64,000 nt of DNA from Burkholderia sp. 4M9327F10 (GCF_005503145.1 NZ_SCNV01000002.1:62001-126000); one strand, 5' to 3'. Shown: positions 8,696-16,918, numbered from the stretch's first letter. Translations and numbers: made by a program. Notes: generated by a model from the sequence alone, not told the origin.

Positions 8696-9466
8696 TTACC
8701 TGGGTTGGTGGCCGATGGCCTGTTTCAATGCAGCGTCTGCGCCGCCGCGCAACAGACCGATATCTGTAGCGAGCGCAATATAGTCGAAGCCCTCGCGCAC
8801 ATACTGCGCCGAGAGCACCGGGTCCGGCATCAGGATGCCGACCGGTTTGCCGCAGCGATGCCCGCGCGCCAGCGCGTCGTGAATCGCCGCCTGCACGTCG
8901 GGGTGCCTGAAGTCACCGAGATGTCCGAGCGCGGCTGCCAGATCGGACGGCCCGATAAACAGCGCGTCGACGCCCTCGACCTCGGCGATTGCTTCGAGAT
9001 TCGCGAGCGCCTTGACCGTCTCCAGTTGCACGAGCAGGCAGACTTCACGGTTTGCCTCGTGCAGATAGTCGCTATCGCGCCCGTAGCGGTTGGCGCGCGT
9101 CGCCGACGAGACGCCGCGAATGCCGGCCGGTGGGTAAAGCATCGCGGCGACCGCCCGGCGGGCATCGTCGGCGCTATCGACCATTGGAACCAGCAGTGTC
9201 TGTGCGCCGATGTCGAGCAGCCGCTTGATCTGCACCGTGTCGTTCGTGCTCGGGCGCACGACGGCCGCCACCGTCGATTGCGCCGCCGCGCGCAACTGCT
9301 CCTGCACCATAGGCACTTCGTTGGCGGCATGCTCGGTGTCGAGCAGAATCCAGTCGTAGTCCGTTTGCGTCAGGACTTCGACCGCATTGCTGCTCGCCAG
9401 CATGCTCCAGATGCCGAACTGCTGTTTGCGGGCAAGCAGGGTTGCCTTGAACCGGTTACGCTGCAT
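8696..9466 (-). CDS. garL: HpcH/HpaI-family aldolase, probable 5-keto-4-deoxy-D-glucarate aldolase
   Basis: A 256-residue class II (metal-dependent) aldolase. Family motifs include FGIWSMLASSNAVEVL, DWILLDTEHAANEV, AQTLLVPMVDSADDARRAV, the metal/phosphate-type segment QLETVKALANLEAIA with its Glu, and GVDALFIGPSDLAAALG. In E. coli GarL cleaves the keto-deoxy-glucarate made by glucarate or galactarate dehydratase to pyruvate and tartronate semialdehyde. Here glucarate dehydratase and tartronate semialdehyde reductase lie in the facing operon, so this assignment fits. Related HpaI enzymes act on homoprotocatechuate intermediates, but no such genes are nearby. A GAGG ribosome site precedes the start. 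Confidence 0.88.
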   Translation of the reverse strand: MQRNRFKATLLARKQQFGIWSMLASSNAVEVLTQTDYDWILLDTEHAANEVPMVQEQLRAAAQSTVAAVVRPSTNDTVQIKRLLDIGAQTLLVPMVDSADDARRAVAAMLYPPAGIRGVSSATRANRYGRDSDYLHEANREVCLLVQLETVKALANLEAIAEVEGVDALFIGPSDLAAALGHLGDFRHPDVQAAIHDALARGHRCGKPVGILMPDPVLSAQYVREGFDYIALATDIGLLRGGADAALKQAIGHQPR

Positions 9467-9502
9467 GAGAGACCTCGGTGTAGAAAATGACGTCAGATGC
9501 CG

Positions 9503-10741
9503 TCAGAAGTAGTGGCGAATGCCGAAGCCGACACCCACCGGCGACGCGCCGGGGGCGCGGTTCGCCACCGCGGTGACAACCGGGTTGGTGTCGTAATCGT
9601 AGGTCGCGAACGAGCTGTTGTGGATGCGGCTCACGTAGCCTTGCAGCATGGTGCGCTTCGAAAGCCAGTAGTGGTAGGCGAACACCATTTGCTGCGCGCC
9701 CGTATGCGGCTGCTCGGCCGCCGAGCACTGGCCGTTGGTCGCCGCGCCGGAACAACTGAGCGGGCGCGACACTGCATAGTTGAAGATGAATTCCTGCAGG
9801 CCGACCTTTTGCATCACGGCGACGCTGAAGGCATCGCGATAGGTCTGACCGGCGCCGGCCGCCTTGCCGGTGCCGAAGGTGCCGGTAGAGCCGAGGCGGT
9901 CCCAGCCCACGCCGAAGGTGGTCGAGCCGAACCCAAAGAAGTTCGCCTCGTAGCGCACCGCCACCCGGTGCTCCCAGTCGTTCGAATAGCCGGTGGCCGC
10001 GACGCCCATGCCCGCACTGCCCGCACCGGACAAGCCGGCGCCCGCGCCGAGCAGATCCTGGTCGCGGCGTGTTTCGTACGCGTAGGCGGCATACAGGGGA
10101 CCTTTCGCGTATTGCGCACCGGCGCCCCAGGCATACATGCCGTTGTTAGGCGAGCCGGCCGTGCCCGACACGCTGCTGTTGGTCGGAGAAGTGTTGCCGC
10201 CGCCCGGCGAGTAGATAAACTGCGCATTCAGCCCCTGCAACAGCAGCGGCGAGGTGTACATGATCGAATTGGCGAGACGCGCATTCAGGTTCGTCTGCGT
10301 CCCGTTGAGCGTGGTCATGACGCCGATATCGTTGGCAATCGAGGTGCTGCCCGGAATGAAGTTGAGCTTACCGCCGAGGCCGCGCATCGGCGAGGTCACG
10401 TAACCGAATTGCAGCGTGCCGTAAGCGTCGCTGCGCAGACCGACGAACTGGTCGCGCGCACTCGGGCCGCTGCCGCTGTTGACGTTGTAGCCGTACTCGA
10501 TCTGAAAGATCGCCGCGAGGCCACCGCCGAGATCCTCCTGCCCCTTCATGCCCCATGCCGAACTGTTGCTGACCTCGCGCCCAGCCCAGCCGAGATCCGC
10601 GCCCTTGTTGGCGCCGGTGGTCCGCACCAGTTCCACCGTCGAGTCGGCGACGCCGTACAAGGTCACCGAACTCTGTGCGTAGGCATTGGTACAGACATAG
10701 GTCATTGCCGCTAAACAGCTCAACTTTGTCTTGCTTAACAT
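9503..10741 (-). CDS. Gram-negative trimeric porin
   Basis: A 412-residue outer-membrane beta-barrel of the betaproteobacterial general porin family. It begins with a signal peptide ending ...TNAYAQ, directly followed by SSVTLYGVADSTVELV, the hallmark first strand. Repeated amphipathic strands follow, including loop and strand segments such as SRDQFVGLRSDAYGTLQFGYVTSP, and it ends GVGFGIRHYF with the C-terminal phenylalanine needed for barrel assembly. GGAG lies upstream of the ATG. It heads the aldolase-udh-lactonase set 36 bp upstream of the aldolase, so it probably lets uronates across the outer membrane. Confidence 0.92.
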   Translation of the reverse strand: MLSKTKLSCLAAMTYVCTNAYAQSSVTLYGVADSTVELVRTTGANKGADLGWAGREVSNSSAWGMKGQEDLGGGLAAIFQIEYGYNVNSGSGPSARDQFVGLRSDAYGTLQFGYVTSPMRGLGGKLNFIPGSTSIANDIGVMTTLNGTQTNLNARLANSIMYTSPLLLQGLNAQFIYSPGGGNTSPTNSSVSGTAGSPNNGMYAWGAGAQYAKGPLYAAYAYETRRDQDLLGAGAGLSGAGSAGMGVAATGYSNDWEHRVAVRYEANFFGFGSTTFGVGWDRLGSTGTFGTGKAAGAGQTYRDAFSVAVMQKVGLQEFIFNYAVSRPLSCSGAATNGQCSAAEQPHTGAQQMVFAYHYWLSKRTMLQGYVSRIHNSSFATYDYDTNPVVTAVANRAPGASPVGVGFGIRHYF

Positions 10742-10839
10742 TTAGAACTCCAAACCGTATGGATATTTTTTTTAGTGATGATGTCTCGAGGAATGAAGCC
10801 GTGCTGCACAGAGCACGCTCGAGAGGCGGACGCGCCGTT

Positions 10840-10977
10840 TCAGGCGGGTGGCCGAGGTGTGAGCCACGCGGCAAAGTGGCAATCGGCCGCGACGGGGCGC
10901 GGCGGGCGGGAACGCGGCAGCGTGGGCTTCCCATACGGAGAAGCCCAAAGCACGGTTAGCGAGTCGATACAGTTCAT
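10840..10977 (-). CDS. Small ORF, possible leader peptide of the porin transcript
   Basis: A 45-codon frame on the minus strand starting ATGAACTGT, preceded by a near-consensus ribosome site (AAGGAG, then five bases, then ATG). It begins MNCIDSLTVLWASPYG and becomes Pro/Arg-rich. I do not recognise the peptide. Its early codons overlap a 7-bp hairpin (10924-10946), an arrangement that could couple leader translation to porin expression. Without conservation data it could equally be a chance frame. Confidence 0.35.
   Translation of the reverse strand: MNCIDSLTVLWASPYGKPTLPRSRPPRPVAADCHFAAWLTPRPPA
10924..10946. other. Hairpin in the porin leader
   Basis: Inverted repeat GGGCTTC and GAAGCCC separated by nine bases. 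It lies within the first codons of the small leader ORF on the minus strand. No uridine tract follows on either strand, so it is not a standard terminator. Confidence 0.45.
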
Positions 10978-11082
10978 CTTGTCTCCTTGATTTTTTTGCT
11001 TTCTGAATGCGCTTCGGTGTGCGAGTCTCGCGCTCGCGTTCACCGCTACGTTTTACCTACACCGCTGTTACAGCGTGGCGAA

Positions 11083-11838
11083 TCATGCGGCCGCCGTGCG
11101 AAGCTGCGCCAGCAGGCCACCGTCGACCGGCAGCACATGTCCCGTGATAAACGAGGCCGCAGCAGATGCGAGGAACAGCACCGGCAGCGCCGCTTCGTCG
11201 GCTAAGCCATGACGCGGCAGCGGCAAGCCCAGCGCCGCCGCTGGATCGACCCTGAGCGTGTGCGAATGCGGAATCTGCGCCGGGGCAATGGCATTGACGC
11301 GAATCCCATAGCGGCCGAAGTCGACCGCGAGGCAGCGCGTCAATGCATCCACGCCGCCTTTGCTCACGTCGTAAATGGCGTTGTTGCGATGGGCACGCTG
11401 CGCACCCGGCGACGACACATTGACGATCACGCCCTGATGTTCGCGCGCGGTCCAGCCGCGAATCGCATCGAGACTCAGCGCGTACATGGCGCGCAGGTTG
11501 ACACCGATGATTTCGTCGAACTCCTCGAGGCTGGTGTCGCCGGTGGGCTTTTTGGTCATGGTCAGGCCGGCGTTGTTAACCAGCACGTCCATACCGCCGC
11601 GCTCGGCGGCCAGCGTGACGATCGCTTGCCGGTGCTCAGCACTCGCGATGTCACCGGCAAGCGCGTCGCAACGCCCGCCCAGTTCTTCGCGCAAGCCGGC
11701 AAGCACGTCACGATTGCGGCCCGCCGCGATGACATGAGCGCCCGCCTGATGAAAGCGCCGCGCCGTCGCCATGCCGATCGCGCCCGTTGCGCCGGTCACC
11801 ACCACTACCTTGCCGCTGAAATTGAATTGAGTCTGCAT
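11083..11838 (-). CDS. Short-chain dehydrogenase/reductase
   Basis: A 251-residue classical SDR oxidoreductase. The nucleotide-binding motif TGATGAIG follows the first strand, NNAGLT corresponds to the NNAG motif, the catalytic Ser lies in NVSSPGA and the YDVSKGG segment holds the Tyr-x-x-x-Lys pair. I chose the ATG at 11838 since upstream residues read through the operator region. It is the first gene leftward from the LacI operators, so it belongs to the uronate/aldarate regulon. Substrate is unknown; a sugar acid or keto-sugar acid is plausible from context. Confidence 0.82.
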   Translation of the reverse strand: MQTQFNFSGKVVVVTGATGAIGMATARRFHQAGAHVIAAGRNRDVLAGLREELGGRCDALAGDIASAEHRQAIVTLAAERGGMDVLVNNAGLTMTKKPTGDTSLEEFDEIIGVNLRAMYALSLDAIRGWTAREHQGVIVNVSSPGAQRAHRNNAIYDVSKGGVDALTRCLAVDFGRYGIRVNAIAPAQIPHSHTLRVDPAAALGLPLPRHGLADEAALPVLFLASAAASFITGHVLPVDGGLLAQLRTAAA

Positions 11839-11879
11839 AGCCTTGACGAGTGAAACGCCGGCCGCCTCGAAGGCCCGGC

Positions 11880-11897
11880 TTGGAAAACGTTTTCCAA
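11880..11897. promoter_or_regulatory. LacI-family operator 1 (uronate regulon)
   Basis: A perfect 18-bp palindrome, TTGGAAAACGTTTTCCAA, with the central CG of LacI/GalR-type operators. It lies 41 bp upstream of the SDR start, in position to control the leftward operon. It shares its left half with the site at 12029. Confidence 0.8.
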
Positions 11898-12028
11898 ATA
11901 TAATGAGGCGAAAACGGCAAGTCAATCGTTTTCCTAACCCTGTGGCATTGGTGAAAACCCGAGATTATTAAGATATACACCACAGCAGCTGGAAAGCCTG
12001 TTTACCGCGAATCGAATTTCAACTAGCA

Positions 12029-12046
12029 TTGGAAAACGTTATCCTT
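12029..12046. promoter_or_regulatory. LacI-family operator 2, overlapping the regulator's leader
   Basis: TTGGAAAACGTTATCCTT is an imperfect copy of the palindrome at 11880; the left half is identical and the right half has changes. It ends six bases before the ATG of the lacI-family gene, so binding would block its own transcription or initiation. Spacing between the two operator centres is about 149 bp, compatible with looping. Confidence 0.7.
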
Positions 12047-12052
12047 AATCAG

Positions 12053-13111
12053 ATGAAAAAAGCTTCCCCTACGATCCGCGACGTCGCGGCCAGCGCCGGC
12101 GTTTCCGTCGCCACCGTCTCGAAGTACATGAACGGGACGCAACGCTTTTCCGCGCCGGTCGAGGCCAAGCTGAAGGCCGCCATCGAACAGTTGGGCTACC
12201 GCTCCAACCCGCTCGCGCGTTCGATGATCACCGGCGAGACGCGCACGATCGGCCTTGCGATCCTCGACATCCGCAACCCGCACTTCACCAACATCGTGAA
12301 GGGCGCGAACCGGATCGCCCTGCAGCACGACTACACGCTGCTGCTGGTGGACACCGAGGAAAGCCAGGAGCGCGAACGGCCCCTGATCGAGGCGCTCGCG
12401 CAACGGGTGGACGGCATGATCGTCAGTTCGCGCATGCCAGAGGAATCGGTGCAATGGATGCTCGAGCTGAACAAGCCGGTCGTGCTGTTTGGCCGCAACC
12501 AGCATTTCCCGATTCCGAGCGTGGGCACTGACAGCTATCTGGCGGCCTACATGCTGACGCGCCATCTGCTGAATCAGGGCCATCGGCGCCTGGCCTATCT
12601 CGGCTTCGAACAGTCGCGCTGGAACGCCGAGCGGATTCGCGGCGTGCAGGCGTGTCTGGCCGAGATGGGCTTGTCGGCCGCCGTGTACGACGCCCACGCG
12701 CCCTCGCCGCAAGCCGGCGAACGGGCCTGTTCGGCCATCATGCTCGGACCGGACCGGCCGGAAGCCGTGATCTGCTACAACGACCTGATTGCCCTCGGCT
12801 TCATCAAGGAGGCCCGCGCACTCGGCTTTAGCTTGCCGCAAGATGTCTCGGTAGGCGGCTTCGACAACGTGCCATACGGCGAATACGCCTACCCCGCCCT
12901 CACCACGGTGGATCTGCAAAGCGAGCAGATGGGCGAGCTGGCCATGCGCAAACTGATCGATTCGCTCGCCGGCAAGAGCGACATCGAATACTCGCTACTC
13001 GAACCGCGCCTCGTCGTGCGCGATTCCACCATGCGGCGCCCCGAGGCGCCGCACTCCGCCGGCACGCCCCACACGAGCGCCGGCTCCCCCGAAAAAGGAA
13101 CCCCCAGATGA
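12053..13111 (+). CDS. LacI-family transcriptional regulator of the aldarate/uronate genes
   Basis: A 352-residue repressor. The N-terminal helix-turn-helix is TIRDVAASAGVSVATVSKYM (about residues 7-26), followed by a hinge (YRSNPLARSM) and a periplasmic-binding-protein-like effector domain (TIGLAILDIRNPHFTNIVKGA, DGMIVSSR, PEAVICYNDLIALGF, VGGFDNVPYGEYAYPALTTV). The ATG at 12053 is preferred over an in-frame TTG at 12029, which lies inside the operator. The last 25 or so residues are Pro/Ser-rich. Its stop overlaps the glucarate dehydratase start (ATGA). It probably binds the palindromes at 11880 and 12029 and responds to an aldarate or uronate; the effector is inferred. Confidence 0.9.
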   Translation: MKKASPTIRDVAASAGVSVATVSKYMNGTQRFSAPVEAKLKAAIEQLGYRSNPLARSMITGETRTIGLAILDIRNPHFTNIVKGANRIALQHDYTLLLVDTEESQERERPLIEALAQRVDGMIVSSRMPEESVQWMLELNKPVVLFGRNQHFPIPSVGTDSYLAAYMLTRHLLNQGHRRLAYLGFEQSRWNAERIRGVQACLAEMGLSAAVYDAHAPSPQAGERACSAIMLGPDRPEAVICYNDLIALGFIKEARALGFSLPQDVSVGGFDNVPYGEYAYPALTTVDLQSEQMGELAMRKLIDSLAGKSDIEYSLLEPRLVVRDSTMRRPEAPHSAGTPHTSAGSPEKGTPR

Positions 13112-14370
13112 AGATCGCCGCCGTCCGCGTCACCCCCATCGCCATTAGCGACCCGCCCTTGCTCAACGCGAGCGGCGTCCATGAACCGTATGCGCTGCGC
13201 TCCATCATCGAGGTGGAAACGGACAACGGGCTCATCGGGCTGGGAGAAACGTACGGCGACAAACCGGTGCTCGACGGCCTCCTGCGCGTCAAGGACGCAC
13301 TCGTCGGACTGAGCCCGTTCGATCTCAACGGCCTGTGGCGGCGCGTCTGCTCGGCGGGAACATCAACGGCGCAGGGCGTGGAGCTTGATGTCGCGCCCGG
13401 CTCGCAGGCAAGCAATGCGCAGCGCAAGCTCTTCGGCGCCTTTGAAGTGGCGTTGCTGGACGTGCAGGCACGCTCGCTGGGCGTGCCGGTGCATGACCTG
13501 CTTGGCGGCGCGGTGCGCCGGCAGGTGCCGTTTTCTGCGTATCTGTTCTTCAAGTTTTCCAGCGACGTCGATCCGTCATACCGGCGCGACCCGTGGGGCG
13601 AGGTGCTCAACGCAGAGCAACTGGTTGGCGAGGCGCGCACCATGATCGAACGCTACGGCTTCGGCAGCATCAAGCTGAAAGCGGGCGCGCTCGACCCCGA
13701 TCATGAAGTGGAATGCCTGAAAGCACTCAAGCGCGCCTTTCCGCAACACCCGCTGCGCATTGATCCGAACGCGAACTGGTCGCTCGAAACGGCGATCCGC
13801 ATGGCGCAGCGTCTGCAAGGCGATCTGGAGTACTACGAAGATCCAACCCCGGGTCTCGAAGGCATGGCGGAGCTACACAAGGCCACGGGCCTGCCGCTTG
13901 CTACCAACATGGTCGTCACCGACATGGAGGAATTCCGCCGCAACGTCAGCCTGAACGGCGTGCAGATTGTGCTCTCAGACCATCATTACTGGGGCGGCCT
14001 GCGCGCCACCCAGGTGCTGGCGACAATGTGCGAAACCTTCGGGCTCGGTCTTTCGATGCACTCGAACTCGCACCTCGGCATCAGCCTCATGGCCATGTCG
14101 CATCTGGCAGCAGCGGTGCCGAATCTGACCTACGCTTGCGATACGCACTACCCGTGGCAGGACGATGAGGTGATCAAAGGCGGCAAGATCGCGATTGAAA
14201 ACGGCTGTGTCACGGTGACGGATGCGCCGGGACTTGGCGTCGAACTGGACCGCGATGCGCTCGCCGCGCTGCACGAGCAGTATCTGCGCTGCGGCATTAC
14301 GAATCGCGACGACGTCTCGCAGATGCGCAAGTTCCGCCCGGACTGGACGCGTCAGAAGCCCCGCTTTTGA
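13108..14370 (+). CDS. gudD: Glucarate dehydratase, enolase superfamily
   Basis: A 420-residue enolase-superfamily dehydratase converting D-glucarate to 5-keto-4-deoxy-D-glucarate. Catalytic features of the glucarate dehydratase group are visible: the Lys189-x-Lys191 pair in SIKLKAG, metal ligands Asp219 (RIDPNANW), Glu244 (YYEDPTP) and the NMVVTDMEEF segment with Asn267, then DHHYWGG and His318 in LSMHSNSHLG. It is translationally coupled to the LacI-type regulator by a four-base overlap. Its product is the substrate of the aldolase at 8696. Some homologues (GudX) lack activity, but all key residues are present here. Confidence 0.93.
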   Translation: MKIAAVRVTPIAISDPPLLNASGVHEPYALRSIIEVETDNGLIGLGETYGDKPVLDGLLRVKDALVGLSPFDLNGLWRRVCSAGTSTAQGVELDVAPGSQASNAQRKLFGAFEVALLDVQARSLGVPVHDLLGGAVRRQVPFSAYLFFKFSSDVDPSYRRDPWGEVLNAEQLVGEARTMIERYGFGSIKLKAGALDPDHEVECLKALKRAFPQHPLRIDPNANWSLETAIRMAQRLQGDLEYYEDPTPGLEGMAELHKATGLPLATNMVVTDMEEFRRNVSLNGVQIVLSDHHYWGGLRATQVLATMCETFGLGLSMHSNSHLGISLMAMSHLAAAVPNLTYACDTHYPWQDDEVIKGGKIAIENGCVTVTDAPGLGVELDRDALAALHEQYLRCGITNRDDVSQMRKFRPDWTRQKPRF

Positions 14371-14371
14371 G

Positions 14372-14422
14372 GGCGGGTTTTGGGGCTGGTTTTTGAGGCC
14401 TGCTTTTAAGGCTTGCTCTTGG
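14372..14422 (+). repeat. Short degenerate tandem repeat
   Basis: Between gudD and garR the sequence reads as about four imperfect copies of a 12-14 base unit of the form GGCTGGTTTTTGA (GGCGGGTTTTG, GGCTGGTTTTTGA, GGCCTGCTTTTAA, GGCTTGCTCTT). It may be slippage-derived. No function is evident. Confidence 0.5.
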
Positions 14423-14468
14423 CGCGGCCTCGTTCACTCTTTAACGGAAAGGTCTACGGACAACCATC

Positions 14469-15353
14469 ATGGCAAAGATCGGCTTTATTGGACTCGGCAT
14501 CATGGGCGCGCCGATGGCGCGCAACCTGCAGGCAGGCGGCCACACGCTATTCGCCTACAAACGCAGCGGGGCATTGCCCGAAGAGCTCGTCGCAGGCGGC
14601 GCAACGCGCTGCCATTCGCCGAAAGACGTTGCGCAACAGGCCGACGTCATCATTACGATGCTGCCGGACACGCCGGATGTGCAAGACGTGCTGTTCGGCG
14701 GCGACGGCGTGGCGGAAGGTCTGAGCGCCGGCAAAACCGTGATCGACATGAGTTCGATCGCGCCGCTGCCCACCAAGGAGTTCGCCGCCAGAATTGCAGC
14801 GCTCGGCTGCGACTATCTAGACGCGCCGGTTTCGGGCGGTGAAGTGGGCGCCAAGGCAGCGACGCTGACGATCATGGCCGGCGGTTCGCAAAGCGCCTTC
14901 GACAAGGTGAAGCCCCTGTTCGAACTGATGGGCAAGAACATCACGCTGGTCGGCGACACCGGCGCGGGACAGACCTGCAAGGTGGCGAACCAGATCATCG
15001 TGGCGCTGACCATCGAGGCAGTCGGCGAAGCGCTGCTGTTCGCCTCCAAAGCCGGGGCGGACCCGGCGCGGGTGCGCGAGGCGCTGATGGGCGGTTTCGC
15101 GTCGTCGCGGATTCTCGAAGTGCATGGCGAGCGCATGATCAAGCGCACCTTCGCGCCGGGCTTCCGGATCGAGCTGCACCGCAAGGACCTCGGGCTCGCG
15201 CTCGAAGGCGCGAAGACGCTCGGTGTCGCGTTGCCCAGCACGGCCCTGTGCCAGCAACTGTTCAACCTGTGTCGCGCACACGACGCGGACCAGCTCGATC
15301 ACTCGGCCCTCGTCAAGGCGCTTGAAGTCATGGCGAATCATACGGTCGCATGA
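14469..15353 (+). CDS. garR: Tartronate semialdehyde reductase (2-hydroxy-3-oxopropionate reductase)
   Basis: A 294-residue beta-hydroxyacid dehydrogenase that reduces tartronate semialdehyde to D-glycerate with NAD(P)H. The dinucleotide motif GFIGLGIMGAPMARNL is at residues 5-20, the substrate-binding DAPVSGGEVGAKAATLTIM at about 118-136 and the catalytic Lys171 in GQTCKVANQ. These signatures match GarR/GlxR. It consumes one product of the aldolase step, which completes the route in this locus as far as glycerate; no glycerate kinase gene is seen in the window. It overlaps the next gene by four bases. Confidence 0.92.
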   Translation: MAKIGFIGLGIMGAPMARNLQAGGHTLFAYKRSGALPEELVAGGATRCHSPKDVAQQADVIITMLPDTPDVQDVLFGGDGVAEGLSAGKTVIDMSSIAPLPTKEFAARIAALGCDYLDAPVSGGEVGAKAATLTIMAGGSQSAFDKVKPLFELMGKNITLVGDTGAGQTCKVANQIIVALTIEAVGEALLFASKAGADPARVREALMGGFASSRILEVHGERMIKRTFAPGFRIELHRKDLGLALEGAKTLGVALPSTALCQQLFNLCRAHDADQLDHSALVKALEVMANHTVA

Positions 15354-16282
15354 CGTACGGGTTGTACACCGCGAGCCGTCCGGTCGACGCGGCTCGCGCG
15401 CCGGTGCGGCTCGCGGACGGCGATCTCGAACTATTGGTCTACCCTGAGCTGGGCGCGCGGATCGGGCGGCTGTTGCGGCATCTGCCCGACGGCGCAAGCT
15501 TCGACTACCTCGTGCCGCTCCACACCGCCGGTTTCGACGCCGCGCGGTGGCCACGCGCCGGCTGCTTTGCCATGCTGCCGTTCACCAACAGGTTCTCCGG
15601 CAACGCTTTCAACTGGCGGGGCTGGCCAGTCCGCGTGGCGGACGTGCAAGCGGCGGGTTTTCTGCACGGTTGGGGGTTGCGGCGGGCGTGGTCAGTGGTG
15701 CAGTCCTCCGCGAGTCATTGCACGATGACCCTTCAGGTAGCCGCCAGTAGCGAGTGGCCGTGGTACTACGAAGCATTCCTTACTATCTCGCTCGATCCGG
15801 AAGGCGTCAATTTTGCGCTCGCTGTCGTCAACCGTTCGCCTGAGCCGATGCCGGCCGGGCTCGGCTTTCATCCACATTTCCCGCTGTACGGCGGAGTCCA
15901 GGCACGGGTCGAAGCTTGCGCGCGCTGGCTAGCCGGTGAACGCAGCCACGGACTGCCGGAGCATCGCGAGACGCTGGCTGCGCCGCTGCGGTTCGAAGCG
16001 GCAGCGGGCCGGGCCGAGGACACCGGCAGCCCCCTAGGCGCAGCGCCGACCTGGTTCTGCGAAACCGCTCTGTGCGACAACGAACTCGTCTATGCCGCCG
16101 AAGGACGCCGCATCCGGATAACCAGTGAGGAAGCCCGCTACACCGTCGTGCATGCTCCGCCAGCGGGCCAATACCTTTGCATCGAGCCGAGCAGCCACCT
16201 GGCTGGACGCTTCGACGCTCAGAGCGACATCGCGCTACCGAATCAGCCGCTCACCCTGTCGATGCGCATCGAAGCGCGGTAG
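15350..16282 (+). CDS. Aldose 1-epimerase-family protein (galactose mutarotase-like)
   Basis: A 310-residue beta-sandwich protein. It carries family features such as LELLVYPELGARIGRLLRH, GCFAMLPFTNRFSGNAF, GFLHGWGLRRAW with the catalytic-type His, GLGFHPHFPLYG with a second His, and the late ETALCDNELVYA acidic segment. Homologues interconvert sugar anomers. It is coupled to garR by a four-base overlap, so it may mutarotate a uronate or other sugar to the anomer used by uronate dehydrogenase. The exact sugar is not known. Confidence 0.85.
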   Translation: MTYGLYTASRPVDAARAPVRLADGDLELLVYPELGARIGRLLRHLPDGASFDYLVPLHTAGFDAARWPRAGCFAMLPFTNRFSGNAFNWRGWPVRVADVQAAGFLHGWGLRRAWSVVQSSASHCTMTLQVAASSEWPWYYEAFLTISLDPEGVNFALAVVNRSPEPMPAGLGFHPHFPLYGGVQARVEACARWLAGERSHGLPEHRETLAAPLRFEAAAGRAEDTGSPLGAAPTWFCETALCDNELVYAAEGRRIRITSEEARYTVVHAPPAGQYLCIEPSSHLAGRFDAQSDIALPNQPLTLSMRIEAR

Positions 16283-16283
16283 C

Positions 16284-16312
16284 GCGGCTGAGCGGCTGAG
16301 CGGCTGAGCGGC
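16284..16312. repeat. Octamer tandem repeat
   Basis: Three exact copies of GCGGCTGA plus a five-base partial copy directly after the aldose epimerase stop. Likely replication slippage; no function evident. Confidence 0.7.
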
Positions 16313-16330
16313 CACGCCACGCGGCACGGT

Positions 16331-16918
16331 TCAAAACACCCCGTCGCCGTTCTGATTGAGCGTATCCGGCGACTTCTGCGTCATGCGCAGCACACCGGAG
16401 TGGTCGAAGTAGAAGTTATAGAGCAGCTTCCACGTACCGCCTTCCTGATACCGATAGCTCCAGATTTCCTGGTTCTTCAGCGGCATATACACGGCTTCCT
16501 CCGGCCGGCCGAAGTTTGTCAGCACATCATGCTCGGTCCATGTGCCTACCTGCGCCCTGGCGAACTCGTTGGGTTGCAGCACCTGGCGCACACTCTGGAT
16601 CGTGCCTTCGGCGGAGACGTCGGCGGCGAGCGTGGTCTCGCCGAACGGCTGGGTCGGCCACATCAAACGCTTGCCGCCGTCGGCGAGCGCGTATACCTCG
16701 GATGGCTGCCCAAGACGGGCGGACAACGTCGCCGCATTGGTGCCGGGCTGGTAAGCCAGCGGATTCTGGGCACAGCCGGCGAGCAATAGCGCAGCGAGCG
16801 CGCCTGCACCAGCGGCGCCGCTCAGACGCCATGACCCAGCGGAAGTCTTCCCTGAATCAGGCTTAAGCTTCAGGGCAGACAAGCGCCGTGCAGCAGCAAA
16901 CGAATTCCGGGTATCCAT
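16331..16918 (-). CDS. BamE/SmpA-like lipoprotein of unknown role
   Basis: A 195-residue protein with a lipoprotein signal whose lipobox is LLLAGC, preceded by a longer than usual basic N terminus. After the Cys, the sequence holds two short alpha-beta units of the outer-membrane lipoprotein A (BamE/SmpA-like) sort: AATLSARLGQPSEVYALADGGKRLMW and EHDVLTNFGRPEEAVY followed by EIWSYRYQ. That pattern (helix with L-x-x-x-G-x-P, then strands) is common to small envelope lipoproteins that aid assembly. It is monocistronic and divergent from the 17167 gene. Confidence 0.75.
   Translation of the reverse strand: MDTRNSFAAARRLSALKLKPDSGKTSAGSWRLSGAAGAGALAALLLAGCAQNPLAYQPGTNAATLSARLGQPSEVYALADGGKRLMWPTQPFGETTLAADVSAEGTIQSVRQVLQPNEFARAQVGTWTEHDVLTNFGRPEEAVYMPLKNQEIWSYRYQEGGTWKLLYNFYFDHSGVLRMTQKSPDTLNQNGDGVF

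Larger units (their letters stand above)
10742..11082 (-). promoter_or_regulatory. Long leader between the SDR gene and the porin
   Basis: A 341-bp stretch without a large gene. On the minus strand it carries a short ORF with a good ribosome site (10840-10977), a hairpin (10924-10946) and an A/T-rich stretch just upstream of the porin start. It could hold the porin promoter and a translated leader. No LacI-type palindrome like those at 11880 and 12029 is seen here. Confidence 0.4.

Noticed and set aside
12029..12052. In-frame TTG start for the LacI-family gene
   Set aside because: It lies inside the operator and adds eight residues (MENVILNQ) unlike LacI N termini; the ATG at 12053 begins the normal HTH.
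16284..16312. Octamer repeat as a CRISPR or regulatory array
   Set aside because: Only three units without spacers; simple slippage.
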